From: Rostratula benghalensis | Lineage: Eukaryota > Chordata > Aves > Charadriiformes > Rostratulidae | DNA length: 64,000 nt | Direction of reading: 5' to 3' | Assembly: GCA_013399305.1 (NCBI GenBank) | Contig: VXAI01000035.1 | Coordinates: 1,601,297-1,665,296 of the forward strand | Part shown: one piece after another, positions 1 to 11,460 of the stretch | How positions within the stretch are numbered: the stretch's first letter is position 1 | Layout of the letters: each line of letters opens with the position of its first letter | Notes under the pieces: generated by a model | The model's database searches: none | What the model was told of the DNA's origin: nothing | The model's input: only the letters and a program-made list of their open reading frames with translations | Position numbers and translations under genes: made by a program

Positions 1-244
1 TTTATTATTTTTTTTTTATATGCTCAAAATCAGTAAGAAGTACTCAGTGGACACTGTCAGCTTGTTCTTCACTCAGCTGCATAGATAAACCAGTCCACAC
101 CACCCTTACTTAGTGTGTCAGCTAATGGAGGGATAAAAGCAGGTGGGAAGGTTCCATTTTGTTGTTTTTCCTCCCACCTTTCTTCTTCACGGCCTGTCAC
201 CGATTCCTTTTCCTCCCCCTCTCCTCTCTCCCTATTAAAGCAAA

Positions 245-560
245 ACATCTGCCGCAGTTTTAAGATGCTGTGGGCTCTTGCGGGCTGTTACCAGCAAAGA
301 CAGCCCTTGGCGGGGAGGGAAGCTGAGCAAGAGCCACAGCAGGTGAAGGGTTTTAATTCCCCCGTTACTGTAATCAGCTGCCACGACCACGGAGCCGTCC
401 GCGGGAGGCAGAAGTAATGATTTCCAAACCAAAAAGAGAGCTCTGGCAGGCTGGACTGGGGCTTGGCCCCCATCCGTCAGAGCTCAGCTGGTGACTAGTC
501 GCTGCGTCACTCCTTTCTGATTAAATTCCCATTAAGTTTAAAATAATAATACGTCCTTAG
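245..560. promoter_or_regulatory. candidate conserved non-coding/regulatory patch (CpG-retaining)
   Basis: CpG dinucleotides are scarce in most of the window but cluster here: about six lie within 361-410 alone, with more at 250-320 and 490-552. The patch also contains a TGCGTCA AP-1/CRE-like heptamer near 502-509 and a TAAT/ATTAA-rich stretch at about 520-550. This mix of retained CpG and homeodomain-like cores is common in vertebrate conserved non-coding elements. It is an inference from composition; no alignment was available. Confidence 0.3.
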
Positions 561-3500
561 TGGGATAAGAAACTCTGGAAGAAGAAAGAAAAAAGCCTTT
601 GTGGGGGATTTTTTGGCCGGTGGTGAAGTAAGGGCCAGCCCTGAAAAAGCTTATGGGAAAGAAGGCTCCAGGACCATGCTATTCCTTCTGTTAAAGTGTG
701 GGGCTTACCCTTGTGTTTGCTATGACCACAAAATCCAGATTCACCGTTGAACTAAGACCCTTTATGGGCTTATGACAGTGAAAAATGCTGGACAATATAA
801 GTAAATTATTATGTGTGAACTATAAGGTACAGAAGCGCCCAGGTCTTTCAGCAGACAATTTCTCAAAGGAGGTTGATGAGAACAACCTGTACATTCGTGT
901 CCAAGATCTTTGGTCTGACATTTTGTACTCCCAGCTATCTCACCCTTTCTTTCATTATCTGTCTGCTTGCTGCCCTGTGTGGGAGCCAACCAGACCGAGC
1001 AGATAGATATTTTGGCATCCTCAGTCAGACCAGCCTTGAAGAAAAAAATAGAGATAGGTACATGCCACTGGACCCCATACCAGGGAGGGGTCTACCTTCT
1101 TTACTACCAAGATTTTCCCAGACACCCAAAGACCAGTAGTTACTACAGGGGCAATATTAATAATTCTACTAATAATACATCTTCTCAGCTTACATTTTTT
1201 CTCCTTTAGTTCTTACTGATCACCAGGGAAGCAATACCAGTTTGTGTCTAGTCCAATGATCATATCTTACCTCTTTTATCACTGACATGGAAGAGACATC
1301 CCTAGAAATTTTCATTAGTGGATCAGTCTGAAACTTTTGTCTAAACATAAGATGCAACATTTTACTTCATTTGAGGCCTGTATAATCTTTCTGGATAACC
1401 TTTTCCTTTGGTTCAGGTTAATTTTTGCAAGTGAAGCAAATCCTATGAAAAGTAGATCTAGAACACATGAATATTCAGAAAACAACAATATGAAGCACTG
1501 CAGCATTGCCATAGACAATATTTGCATTTAAGAAGCAGAGAGAAGAGTAGGGATATTTTTCAAGGGCCAGCATTCCCTCTTTTTACAGAAACTTTTCAAC
1601 AGATCTTGAATCTGTTCACCACTTTTCGCCCTGCAAAGTCTCATTTTAAGGGATGAACTTATAGTAGAAAGTCCCGCAACCTCTGTAGTTGTCACTGCCC
1701 CAGACAGGGAGATGTGGCTGAACCACTTGGGTCTGCCCTACTTCCCCTCCATGAACTGACATCCCAACCACACACCACAAGCCCTTTTCATGTGCAGTAC
1801 CTCGTGGTCCTGGGGGAGAGTGGAGGACCTGCTGCAATGATGGAGGTCATATGAAAAGTAACGAGACACCCAGGTAATAACACCAGGTGACCTGATGCTC
1901 ATGTCAAAGGTGTGCAAATAGGTAGTGAAAGCATGAGGATTTGGGGGAAATGCCCACTTTTGCTTGTGGTTGCTTGTACGGCTTCCCTACTCAAAGTTAA
2001 TTCACATCAAAGTCAGGTTACCTGGGAATAAATTAAGAAAAAGCAGGAGAAGTGGCTGTAAATCATCTGGAGATCAGGTTGAATTCCTCAGGACCACAAG
2101 GTTGGGGCCAATGCTGGGAACGTGATGTGTAATGGCTTTGCTTTTTGCTCTGGTGCTGTATCCCAGAGTTATTAATGGCCTCTGGTGTGCAGTGACAATA
2201 ACAACAGCCTGAGGAACAAGCTAATAAAAAGAGGCTCCCTGCTCCAGACAGTGCAATTGGGTCACTTGTAGGCATCACAGCCTCAATACGGCCTCCCAAA
2301 GACATGACGCTGGTTGTCTGCTGTTCCCACCGTATGTTTCCTCCATCGGCATGCCTAGAAGGACATTAATGGCTCCCCAGATGATTTGGCTCTTGTTTAT
2401 TAAGGTATTAGAGAGCAAAAGAAAACTCCTCGAAATCCTGGGAAACCCTACCTGGCACACATTGTGGGGCTGATAACACCACCCTCTGAAGCGCACTGGT
2501 GGGAAGGTAGGAGGAGCTGAACTATTGATCTTTTGTAATCTAGCTGGAATTAAGTGACAGTGATGGAGTACTTTGTAATGGGCTTCCTGAATCCTCATAC
2601 AAATGGAGGAAGTGACCACCCTTGACCAGATTTCTGTTCATGTTGCCTGTTTCCCTGCCTGTATTACACACTTTTCCCTTTTGTAATCAGCACCAACCCC
2701 ACTTTAGCAGAGCTAATGAATTAAATCTCAGACACCCTGCAAGAACAGCAGTCTGGAAAGGCGGTGCAGAAAGGTCTCTGATGAACCAGGAAGGTAGCTT
2801 TGGGGAAGTCAGCCCCATGTCCCCATTGCTGGGGGAAATCTGGTCAGTAGTGTGTCAAATCACCGCGCTTTCCTGTGCACAGCAAGAAATGCTGTCCCTG
2901 TGATATGGAGAGTGTTTGGCCTTCCTCGTGGCTTTGGTTCCTCCTCAGCAGCAGGGACATGGTGTTCAACAGAGCCAGCAGCTCTGCAGGAGGATCTGGA
3001 GCCTTTCAAGTCTTGTATCCTTCAGGCCATGCTGGGAAGAGGATGCCTTTATTTTGCAAAGGCGTCAGTTGAGCTCTATTGTCTCAGCCTATCCATGTTA
3101 CAAAATCATGTTGGGGACCCATCCCTGCCTCGTGATGGGCTTGTGTAACCTTCCAGCAGCATTTGTGTTGACAAGGGACCATGACCTTCCCTTTGTGGAG
3201 CAGTATTGCATTGCCAGCCAGGAGCTCTGGCAGACAAGCTTATGAGCTCCCTGTCTCCCACCCAACAAGCTGGCCATCAACATACCCCGAAGGCTCATCT
3301 TGAAGAGCCAGTGTGAAACAAAAAAGCGACCACAGATTATGGCCCGTGGGACCTTCAAACCACGCCAACGGCGAGAGCCAATGGACACTATAGCCATAGA
3401 AGGGCATATTCAGAGTCAGTTCCCAGCATCCCGACCTTGGTTTCAAGCCCTGGCTTTGGAAAAGCAGTCAGTCTGGCAGCCTGTGTGGGCTCTGCCTCTG

Positions 3501-4482
3501 GCATCAGGGCTGGCAGAAGGAGGGGACTGCAGGAAAAATGGAGCTCAGAGAAAGCCCTTTGTTAATCTGGTCCTGGGAGTCTCGCAAGCGCAGGGACAAA
3601 GGTCTGAGCTGCAATGAGGTGGCTGCAGAGAAGGAGCAGAGGTGACCCCACAAGGATGTTGAGCAGCATAGAGGGAGATGTCTCACTGGCCAACCCAGCC
3701 CTCATTATTATCACCAACACGAACAAGAGCTGACCCATCACATCTCAGGTGAGGTGTGGGCTTTGATTTTTTCTTCTTTTCCCACATCACACTCTCAGGC
3801 ACTCTGAGCAGGAGGGAATATGAGAGAGGTACACCCTTTGACACCAGCTCTGGATTGGGCCACTGGGCTCTGACATCTTTTAAAACAAAAATCACGTGAT
3901 CAGTGGTCTTTTGTCCCTGTCCTGCATCCTGGAGCCCATCACTCAGCAAAGAGTCACTTCTGGTCTTCACAAATGTGGATTCATTCACTCCATGGGGGAG
4001 GGCCAAAACCAGGCACTTGGGCTTGTGCTACCCGATAGTCCTTTGCTATCTTTTTTTCCTTTTCATCTTCTTTTGGTCTTCTCTCAGCTGGTTAAGCTCC
4101 CACTTGCTTACTACCCATATTGGGAAGGTCTACAGACTTACCAGAGAGTACAGGCTATGATCCAGTGGTTTTTTGTCACTTACTTGTCTAAATAATGCAG
4201 GAAAAGCTCCCGCATTTCAGGCCAGGCTCTTCCACGAAATGTGTAGAGCAGGAGAGGTGCGAATGGAAACCTTGGTGGCATTAGGTGTTGTTTTTCTAAA
4301 CATTCCCCATCAGTAAGCAGTCAGTCTCTCAGCGCTGCACAGTCCCACCGAGGTCTTTAAATCGTATTTCTAGGATTTCTCTGAAACAGGGGCCTCAAGC
4401 TTTTAAACACAAAGGGAGCTGGGGAATGGTTTCTTTAGCAAGAGATTTGAGCAAATCAGGGCTTTTTGTCTCACTTTTTTTC

Positions 4483-4501
4483 TTTTTTTTTTTTTTTTTT
4501 T
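4483..4501. repeat. poly-T tract, 19 nt
   Basis: Uninterrupted run of 19 T, preceded by a shorter T run broken by one C. Mononucleotide microsatellite; no retroposon body is recognisable next to it. Confidence 0.95.
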
Positions 4502-4901
4502 GTAATGGACATCTGCTGGGGTTTGTATTTTTTGAGTCACGGGGGTGAAAGGGGTTGAGGGGGAAAGAGAGGTTTGCAGACAGGGTGAGCACAACATATA
4601 CTGGAAAAAATCCCGGATGCTATAAATGGGAGCCCCCTAACAGTGCAGCTCATCTGAAGCAAAATGAAAATATCAGGCATCCAAGAAACATATGTGCAGA
4701 TGGCTTGGAGCCCAGTCTTCTTACTGGGGCTCTGCATTAAATAAAATGCACCGGGTCATGTTGCTACAGATATAAGAGATTACTAGGTGCAATGTGCACT
4801 TCTCTGTGAAATTGCAGGTTTTTAAACAATTGGAAATACAGTCCTTGTTTGGGGATCAAGCAAACGGCTTCAGTCAAACAACCTGTTTCTTTTTTGTTGG
4901 G

Positions 4902-4928
4902 TTTTTTTTTTTTTTTTTTTTTTTTTTT
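4902..4928. repeat. poly-T tract, 27 nt
   Basis: Uninterrupted run of 27 T, tied for the longest homopolymer in the window. No CR1 or SINE body is recognisable on either side, so it is treated as a simple repeat. Confidence 0.95.
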
Positions 4929-5694
4929 GCTAGAGCCTGGGTCAGGAGGCTCGTATTCCTTTTGTGAGATTTCGTTGCAGACACTGCTCAGAAGGAGAGC
5001 AGTCTCAACACCAATGTGAGGAGCAGCATCCAAGAGGGCTATTGACTACGACCTGTATTTTTGAAGGATGATATGAATCAATACAGAGCCTTGGCAAGAC
5101 CTCGCGGTTGGGGCTTGTGCTTTCAGCCAATGTCAATTATGTCATTACTGAGCCTGCAGAAGCTATTACTAATGTTACTTTTACAGTTCAGTGCCGACCA
5201 GAGAAAAGAGTTTTTCACACTGTTGTCGTTTTGTTGGAGCAAGACTATACGAATTGCAGATGGCTTCCTTGCCAGATGTAGCCTCGCAGGACGGCAGTTT
5301 GGGGTTTACAAGAGGTTTAATGAAAACTTGGCCTTGTCCCAACTTTTGGCAAATACTCCTGGGCTGTCAACTCACGCAAGCAAGTCAAGATCCCAAAAAG
5401 GTCTAATGACTTGTTCTCACCGAACCAGGAGGTGAAAAGTTTTACCTGGGAAACAAAACCCAAATGAGCAGACCAATACCCTGTCACACTGGGCCTGAGC
5501 TCATGATCACTGTGGTTATTTAAAGGCTCTCACTGCAGGCTGGATCACTTCCCAAGCCTTTGCTATTGCTCTTGAGGCGTCCTAGGTATTTCTGCTGACA
5601 TTGAACACTGATGGTGAGCAGGGGGGGAGAAGTGACATCCAGGTGTGTCAAAAATCACATCATCTTTGACCTCTACTGCTCTTTTTTTTTCTTC

Positions 5695-5711
5695 TTTTTT
5701 TTTTTTTTTTT
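5695..5711. repeat. poly-T tract, 17 nt
   Basis: Run of 17 T within a longer C/T tract that starts near 5680 and ends in a short C run followed by AG. It resembles a polypyrimidine-AG acceptor, but no open exon I recognise follows it. Confidence 0.9.
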
Positions 5712-7333
5712 CCCCCAGTTAAGTCATTAGTGCTTTATCCTGGGCTGGGAGTTTGTTTGCTAGCTCCTTTTTCACTTGGTTTGCTTGTTCCTTGATGATA
5801 TGAGTGTTTTGTTAAAATCGTGCTGAAAAAATAGTTCTCAGGTATGTGCCTTCAGATGTAGGACATCTCCAGTACTCAACAGGCCCAAATGGTGAGGAAG
5901 TAACCAGCATCTCCAGCTGCAAACTGGAAACTCTTCACTTATTTGAATTTTCAGGTATATTATTGCCTTTTCTCTATTCATTAATATTTGTGCTCAGTGA
6001 GGCTTGGCATAGCACAGTGTCATTTTAAGCTTAAATCTTCTTAGTTTATCAGTCTCCCCAGTTTCCATTCCCACCACCCTGGACTGATATTCATCCTGGT
6101 CTATACTCTCAAATGGAATCAGCTGCAACGATCTGGCAGCAAAATTTCTTCAGTTATGGTCTGGATAAGAAAATATTTCCTAGGTCCCAGTAGCCTCAAA
6201 ATTCTGCCTCACGAGTGCAGCGTGTGCAGGAGTGGGATGGAGCACAATAGTGCCTGGACATATAAAAGATGCATTTAAGCCATCCAAAAAATCAGCTCCA
6301 ACAAAAAAACAACCCTGAAACTTTATTCATAGCATGTCTCAAGCCAACAAACCTGTGGGCTTTTAGTTGTCTCCTACAACCAACTTCCCTTGCCTCAGCT
6401 TGTCTGCCTGTCTTTAAATATCTTCATTCTGACCCTAACTTGAAAGGTACATTTTTTATCACGTGGTTGGTGCCCAAACCAGATGATTGAATCCTCCAGA
6501 GGAAGGAGGAAGTAGCACTTTACATCCATGTGGCAAAGGGATTAACAAAACGGCTGGAGACACATAATCATGGAGATGTTATCCTTTTTCCACTGACTGA
6601 GGTTTGGAAGCAAATCTGATATCTAACCCTCCTTAGCACTCCTGTGGACCCATCTTCTTCAGAATGTCTCTTAAAAAGGGTTATTCTGACTTTGTTTTGG
6701 TGGCAGGTGCTCAGAGACTTTGCAGAAATGAAGGTTTTTTTACCAAGATGCAGATGGAATCCACATCCCTGAGACAAAGCACACCAAGAACCCTGGTGGT
6801 TTTTACCTTTGAGATTGTATGATGGAGTTGCAGGTCATGTTAGTGAAGATGTAATATATTGCAAATCTTCCTCCCTCTCCCATCAAAAAGAGAAAACAAA
6901 AGTGTCAGGCTTTCTTAAATAAGGTTTTTAATAATCTACCAGTTTGTAGAAGGACTTTGGAGAGGATCAGAAGAAATTAAGAGGTTTGTGATGACCAGTC
7001 TTTAAAAAGTGCCACATGTTTTTTAATAACACACTCATTTGCTGGCCTGGGAGGGCTATTGCTAATGAAAGACCGCAGAGCTTTATAGTATTCCCAAGTT
7101 AATGTAACAGAAGAGACTTGTGTAAGTATATCAGTAGCCCGAATAATAATCATTGCTAAAATATGTTCAGCTAGGAAATAGCTTTCCTTAGATAGCTGTT
7201 GTGTTTTGGTTTTGTTTTTGTTTTTTTTTCTCCAGTGAAATCTTGAGCATCATTACTTCCATGACACATAACACCTTGATCTCTGTTCTGCAAATGCTTC
7301 CCTGTCTCCAGAGTGCGCTGTGGACACCTATGA

Positions 7334-7395
7334 TCACAGAATTGCAGAATCATCATGGTTGGAAAGGACCTCTGAGATCCCTGAGTCCAACCACG
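7334..7395 (-). mobile_element. CR1 LINE, 3'-end fragment (antisense)
   Basis: Read on the minus strand this is the extreme 3' end of an avian CR1: the GGTTGGA..CTCAGAGGTCC segment followed by a TGATTCTGCAATTCTGTGA-like tail. Only about 60 bp are present, so the copy is strongly 5'-truncated, as is usual for CR1. No coding part remains. Confidence 0.85.
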
Positions 7396-10300
7396 ATCTA
7401 CACCTTGGAGGTGGCAGAATCTCTTCATGGACTAACATGGGAACTAGCTAACATGGGTAGCTATGGGTAAGGGAGGCAACTCCTACCCTTGTGACAAATT
7501 GTGTTGGTTTCCTTCCTTCCATAAAATATAAATGGATGTATCACCACCTGACAGAGCTGCTGTAAGGACTTAGACCTTACAGAGAAGGAAGTGCTTAAAT
7601 GAGCCAGCAAGGCGGTCATGGTAAATACCTACATTCAAGAGTTCAGGGTTGGTAATGTATAACATTCCCTAGTAAAATCACAGCATTATTAATTTTGCTG
7701 CCTTATATACCTCTGGAATGGTAAAAGCAAGAGGAGAAATCTGGCCCAGTGATCCATCATCCAAGGCTTTGAAATTGAGCCAGCTTCACTGAAATTTGAG
7801 TGAGTCCTTAGAAACACAACGGAGGGCTAAAGCAACAAGTGCATTTCACTGAGCTATGATATCATCCTCTACTCGTTTCTAGAGGGGAAGCTGTTTATCG
7901 GATGTATAGGAGAGAAGAAAGAAGTAGAAAAGCACACACAAGTATTTAAATATTCAAACCTGCCCCAGGAAAGAACTTAAACTCTGTGGTCATTTCCTCG
8001 ATGAGCTGAAAATATTATTTGTCATCCACGCTGAACCAGAAGAAAAAGGGAAATAAAAGAAGGATAGGAAAAAGTCTGTTTCACCCTTGCCATTTGTGGT
8101 TTGAGTGGGAAGGTGCTTAGTTATGAGGGCCAGCAGCCAGCCGAGACAGCGAGGGTGCCCCTTTGATTCCCTCCTGGCTGGCTTTAAGCACCAAAGTGGC
8201 AAAATGTGTGGAAGGGAACAGAGGAGACTTGGCAAAGCCTTGGTACCACCTGGGACTATTTTACATTTCCTTACCATCACAGGCATTTTTCAGAACCTGC
8301 AGCCAAGTGGCCTCGAAGGAATGAACTCCTCTCTTCTCTGCCCCATCCAGGCTGTGTGTGTTTAGAAGGAAGCATTAAATTCACTCCAGAGAAGGTAGAA
8401 AGCAGATCCAGCCATCACCTCCAGGACAATGCTTAAGCAGCTTTAGTAGTATATAAAACAGTATCTTATTGGGGTTTGGCTTGATTTTATAGATTTCCCT
8501 GCATATTGGTGCAAACTGGGTGTAATAAGGTGTCAATATATAGTGTAAGTACCTGGAAAGTTCATCAGAGCCCTTGTGATGGTGATCATCACGATGTTGA
8601 TGAGGAAAGTCACAGGCTGGGGAGCCCAGGAGGCAGATCTGGGCCAACTCAGGGTGAAGCAGCACTTTGTGCTCAAATTGAGTGGTGATGGCTGAGTACC
8701 TGGAAGACAATATAAGAATTCACTAGGAACTGCAAAAATAATTTGGGGACCATTACCTGCCTGATGACAGCATCCCTCCATAACTCAAGCACCCTTAGTC
8801 CTGGTGGGGGAAGTGGGGACTTCACAGTGTTCACTGACCTGGCTGAGACCCTCCAGGGCATTCATGCATGAGAAAAAAGGCAAGGAAGGAGACCTGTATG
8901 TGCATCATACATACCCCCGGTCCCAAAAAAGTAACTATTCTTTTATAAAGTATAAAAGGTCCAAGAATTCCCACAGGAGCTTTGCCAGGACCAGAGGAAC
9001 TGCGTGACATGCTGAGATGGCATGAGGACTATATGGACCACGGGAGAGAGGAGAACACCAGTGCTTGCCTTCGTCCCAGCTCAGCCACTGACAGTCCTTA
9101 GCCTCAGAAGACCTGCAGCTGCTAGGTCTCAAGTAGGGAACCAGTCTGTGGGCAATCAGGGACCTGCCCTGACCATGATTTCTGTTTCCTTCTGCTCCTG
9201 CTGGACTCCCTGAAGGAGCACTGGGCAGCCCGTGTGAAGGTAGAATAGGAGCATGTGAACAACAGAAAAGTACAGAGTAGTGCAGGCACCTGGGGGATAC
9301 TCAGCTCTGGTCCTTTTTCATTTCTTAGCATGGATGCAGCTGACGAGATGTCCTGGAGGAAGGTTAAGTCATCTTCCTCTGAGCATCACTGCATCACTCC
9401 ATTCTCTTGAGAGGGGCTCCCTGGAAGCTTATTGCTTCCATTTGAGTTGGCCCCTGAACAACACGATGAGGCTTGCTCTGCAATGAGCTTGTGGTCAGCC
9501 TAGAAACACTGAACTGTCCTTTCGTCTGCAGCTGCTCTTTAGCCTCTGGATTCTGCAGCTCCAAACATATCATCGGCTCCTTGTTATCAAGGGCTCTGGT
9601 TCAGAGCTCAGGAAAACATTGCCACTCCGGGCTGTGGGAGCTGTACATTTTTTTCCCCAGCAAATTTGACTAGAGCCACATCAGTCTTGTAAAAAATTAG
9701 ATTATCTAAAGAAATTTTGAACTAAGAAATTTTGCGTATTTGTCTATTAAAATAGCTGCACTTCTAGCATCTTTTGTCCCAGCTCAGGGAAGCTTCAATG
9801 TTTTTTTTGACTCTGCAAAAGAAAATTATGATGATGGTAATAACCAGTATGTAAGGTATTTATCTTTGCTGAAACTTGGATCAAGAACCAAAAGGTGCTG
9901 CACACAAGCCCATGAAGCCCAGTGTTAGGTGATCATGATTTAAGTGGGGTTTTTTGACAGCCTGACCACATCCTAAGCAAGAATTGCTCCACCAGGGACT
10001 GCTGGTGCTGCATAAATTGGGGGTGGTGGGGGGTGTTCCCTTGCTAAAATCCAGCAGAGGTGGTTCTGAGTGGCTCTGCAGCTCCTCTGCACCATGAGAA
10101 TAGTCCACAGCCATCCGTCCTTGCTGGCAAGTAAGCTGAGAGTGGGCAACTTCTGTTTGTCTGACCACCATGTGTAGCAAATGGGAAAACAGCAGGGAAG
10201 CTCTTGCCAGCAAGGCAGCAAGTGGTCTACAGCACATCAGCACCAGGAGGTTTACAGACATTGCCATAAACCACCAAATGCTGCCAGATTAATACTGGCA

Positions 10301-10439
10301 GTGAGACAAACTGGCTGCACAAAGCCCATAGGGGTGTGAATATTCCCTGAGTACTCCCCAAGCTTGTTTCAGCTCATTGCAGCTTTCTCTAAGATGCAGG
10401 GGAAAGAAAAAAAAGTTATTTTTTAAAATGGCCTTTAAT

Positions 10440-10500
10440 CCATTTCAGGGCCAGAAGGACTCTCCAGTACCACCACCTGCCTCACATGGACCATCGAGCT
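10440..10500 (-). mobile_element. possible old CR1 3'-end trace
   Basis: The phrase AGGGCCAGAAGGACTCTCC resembles the antisense 3' terminus of older amniote CR1 families (AGGGCCAGAAGGGACC...). After about 20 bases the match decays and no tail repeat is visible. A chance resemblance is quite possible. Confidence 0.25.
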
Positions 10501-10621
10501 TCACTTGCCAGCATCAGCATCACACCCATGACTGTTGGTAGAGTAAGCATCTTATTTTGATCTAATGTGGAAAATATTGGCTTTTTCCCTGCTCTATAAC
10601 AATCATGCCTAATGTTTTGGG

Positions 10622-10675
10622 CTTTTTTTTAATTATTATTTTTTTATTATTATAATTTTAAAATAATAAAGCTGA
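10622..10675. repeat. AT-rich low-complexity stretch
   Basis: About 54 bases made almost only of T and A, in TTA/ATT-type words. Simple low-complexity DNA with no coding or repeat-family signal. Confidence 0.85.
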
Positions 10676-10900
10676 ATTGCTTAGCAGGGCAATCTTCAGC
10701 ACTAACCACAGAGACAGGCCTGGCTGCAGCAAACAGAGAGCGAGCTGGAGGCATTACCAAATTGTAAAGTATTAAAAGGGAGAAAAGGCAAGGAAAAGCC
10801 ATTCCTCACTCCCTCCCTGCCTCCACTGGCAGTGTGAAAATCAGGAATGCCCAGCCAGCCATTTCAGTTTAAAGAGATAAGGGTGGCAGGCAGTGGGGGT

Positions 10901-10927
10901 TGTGTGTGTGTGTGTGTGTGTGTGTGT
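10901..10927. repeat. (TG)n microsatellite
   Basis: Thirteen uninterrupted TG units plus a final T, directly after a short G run. Likely length-polymorphic. Confidence 0.97.
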
Positions 10928-11240
10928 AATTTTCCACAGCTCATCGCTAGTCCTGATTGCATTGCCATAATCAAAACCTGCTGAGCCATCTACTGATGTT
11001 CAAAGCCAAATGAAGATTGATGGAGGCAGACGTGATGGGGTCATGGCGTAGACCCGCCTGGCTGCCTCCCCGACACCGTGAAGAAGGTGTTAGAGTCACC
11101 TGGGGGTGTGATGCACCACAGGGAATCACCATGCTGCCTCCCGTGCCATGTCAAAAGGACACAAGGTCTCAGGTCACCCAAGTCTTGCCCGGCACCGTAG
11201 CAAGAGCTTTGCTGCATGAGCATCCACGGGGGAAGCCACC

Positions 11241-11460
11241 ACAGAATCACAGAATGCTATGGGGTTGGAAGGGACCTCTGGAGATCATCTAGTCTAACCC
11301 CCCTGCCAAAGCAGGTCCACCCAGAGCAGCTTGCACAGGAATGTGTCTGGGTGGATCTTGAATGTCTCCAGAGACTCCACCACCTCTCTGGGCAGCCTCT
11401 TTCAGGGCTCTGCCACCCTCAAATGAAAGAAGTTCCTCCTCATGTTTAGATGGAACTTCT
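11241..11460 (-). mobile_element. CR1 LINE, 3'-end fragment (antisense)
   Basis: About 220 bp match the avian CR1 3' region in antisense. Recognisable are the CACAGAATCACAGAATG tail, GGTTGGAAGGGACCTCTGGA, the 'agatcatctagtctaaccc' block, the 'ctctgggcagcctctttcaggg' block and the 'agaagttcctcctcatgttta' block. On the sense strand this covers the last part of the ORF2 C-terminal region and the short 3' UTR. The copy is 5'-truncated near 11460 and non-functional. Its 3' UTR wording differs from the other copies here, so it belongs to another CR1 subfamily. Confidence 0.95.

Larger units (their letters stand above)
1..7333. other. non-coding unique DNA (intergenic or intronic)
   Basis: I see no recognisable gene here. 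Open frames are short and overlap on both strands without family resemblance. Visible content is a CpG-retaining patch near 245-560 and three long T tracts at 4483-4501, 4902-4928 and 5695-5711, listed separately. The rest is AT-moderate sequence without a repeat I can name. The absence of exons is judged by eye; a short exon could be missed. Confidence 0.7.
7396..11240. other. non-coding unique DNA between CR1 fragments
   Basis: No gene recognised. It contains a 147-bp exon-like segment on the minus strand at 8553-8699 (see findings), a weak CR1-like trace near 10440-10500, an AT-rich low-complexity stretch at 10622-10675 and a TG dinucleotide array at 10901-10927. The remainder shows nothing I can name. 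Confidence 0.65.

Noticed and set aside
5680..5720. Polypyrimidine tract followed by CAG as a splice acceptor
   Set aside because: No open exon with a donor or recognisable translation follows; long T tracts recur across the window as simple repeats.
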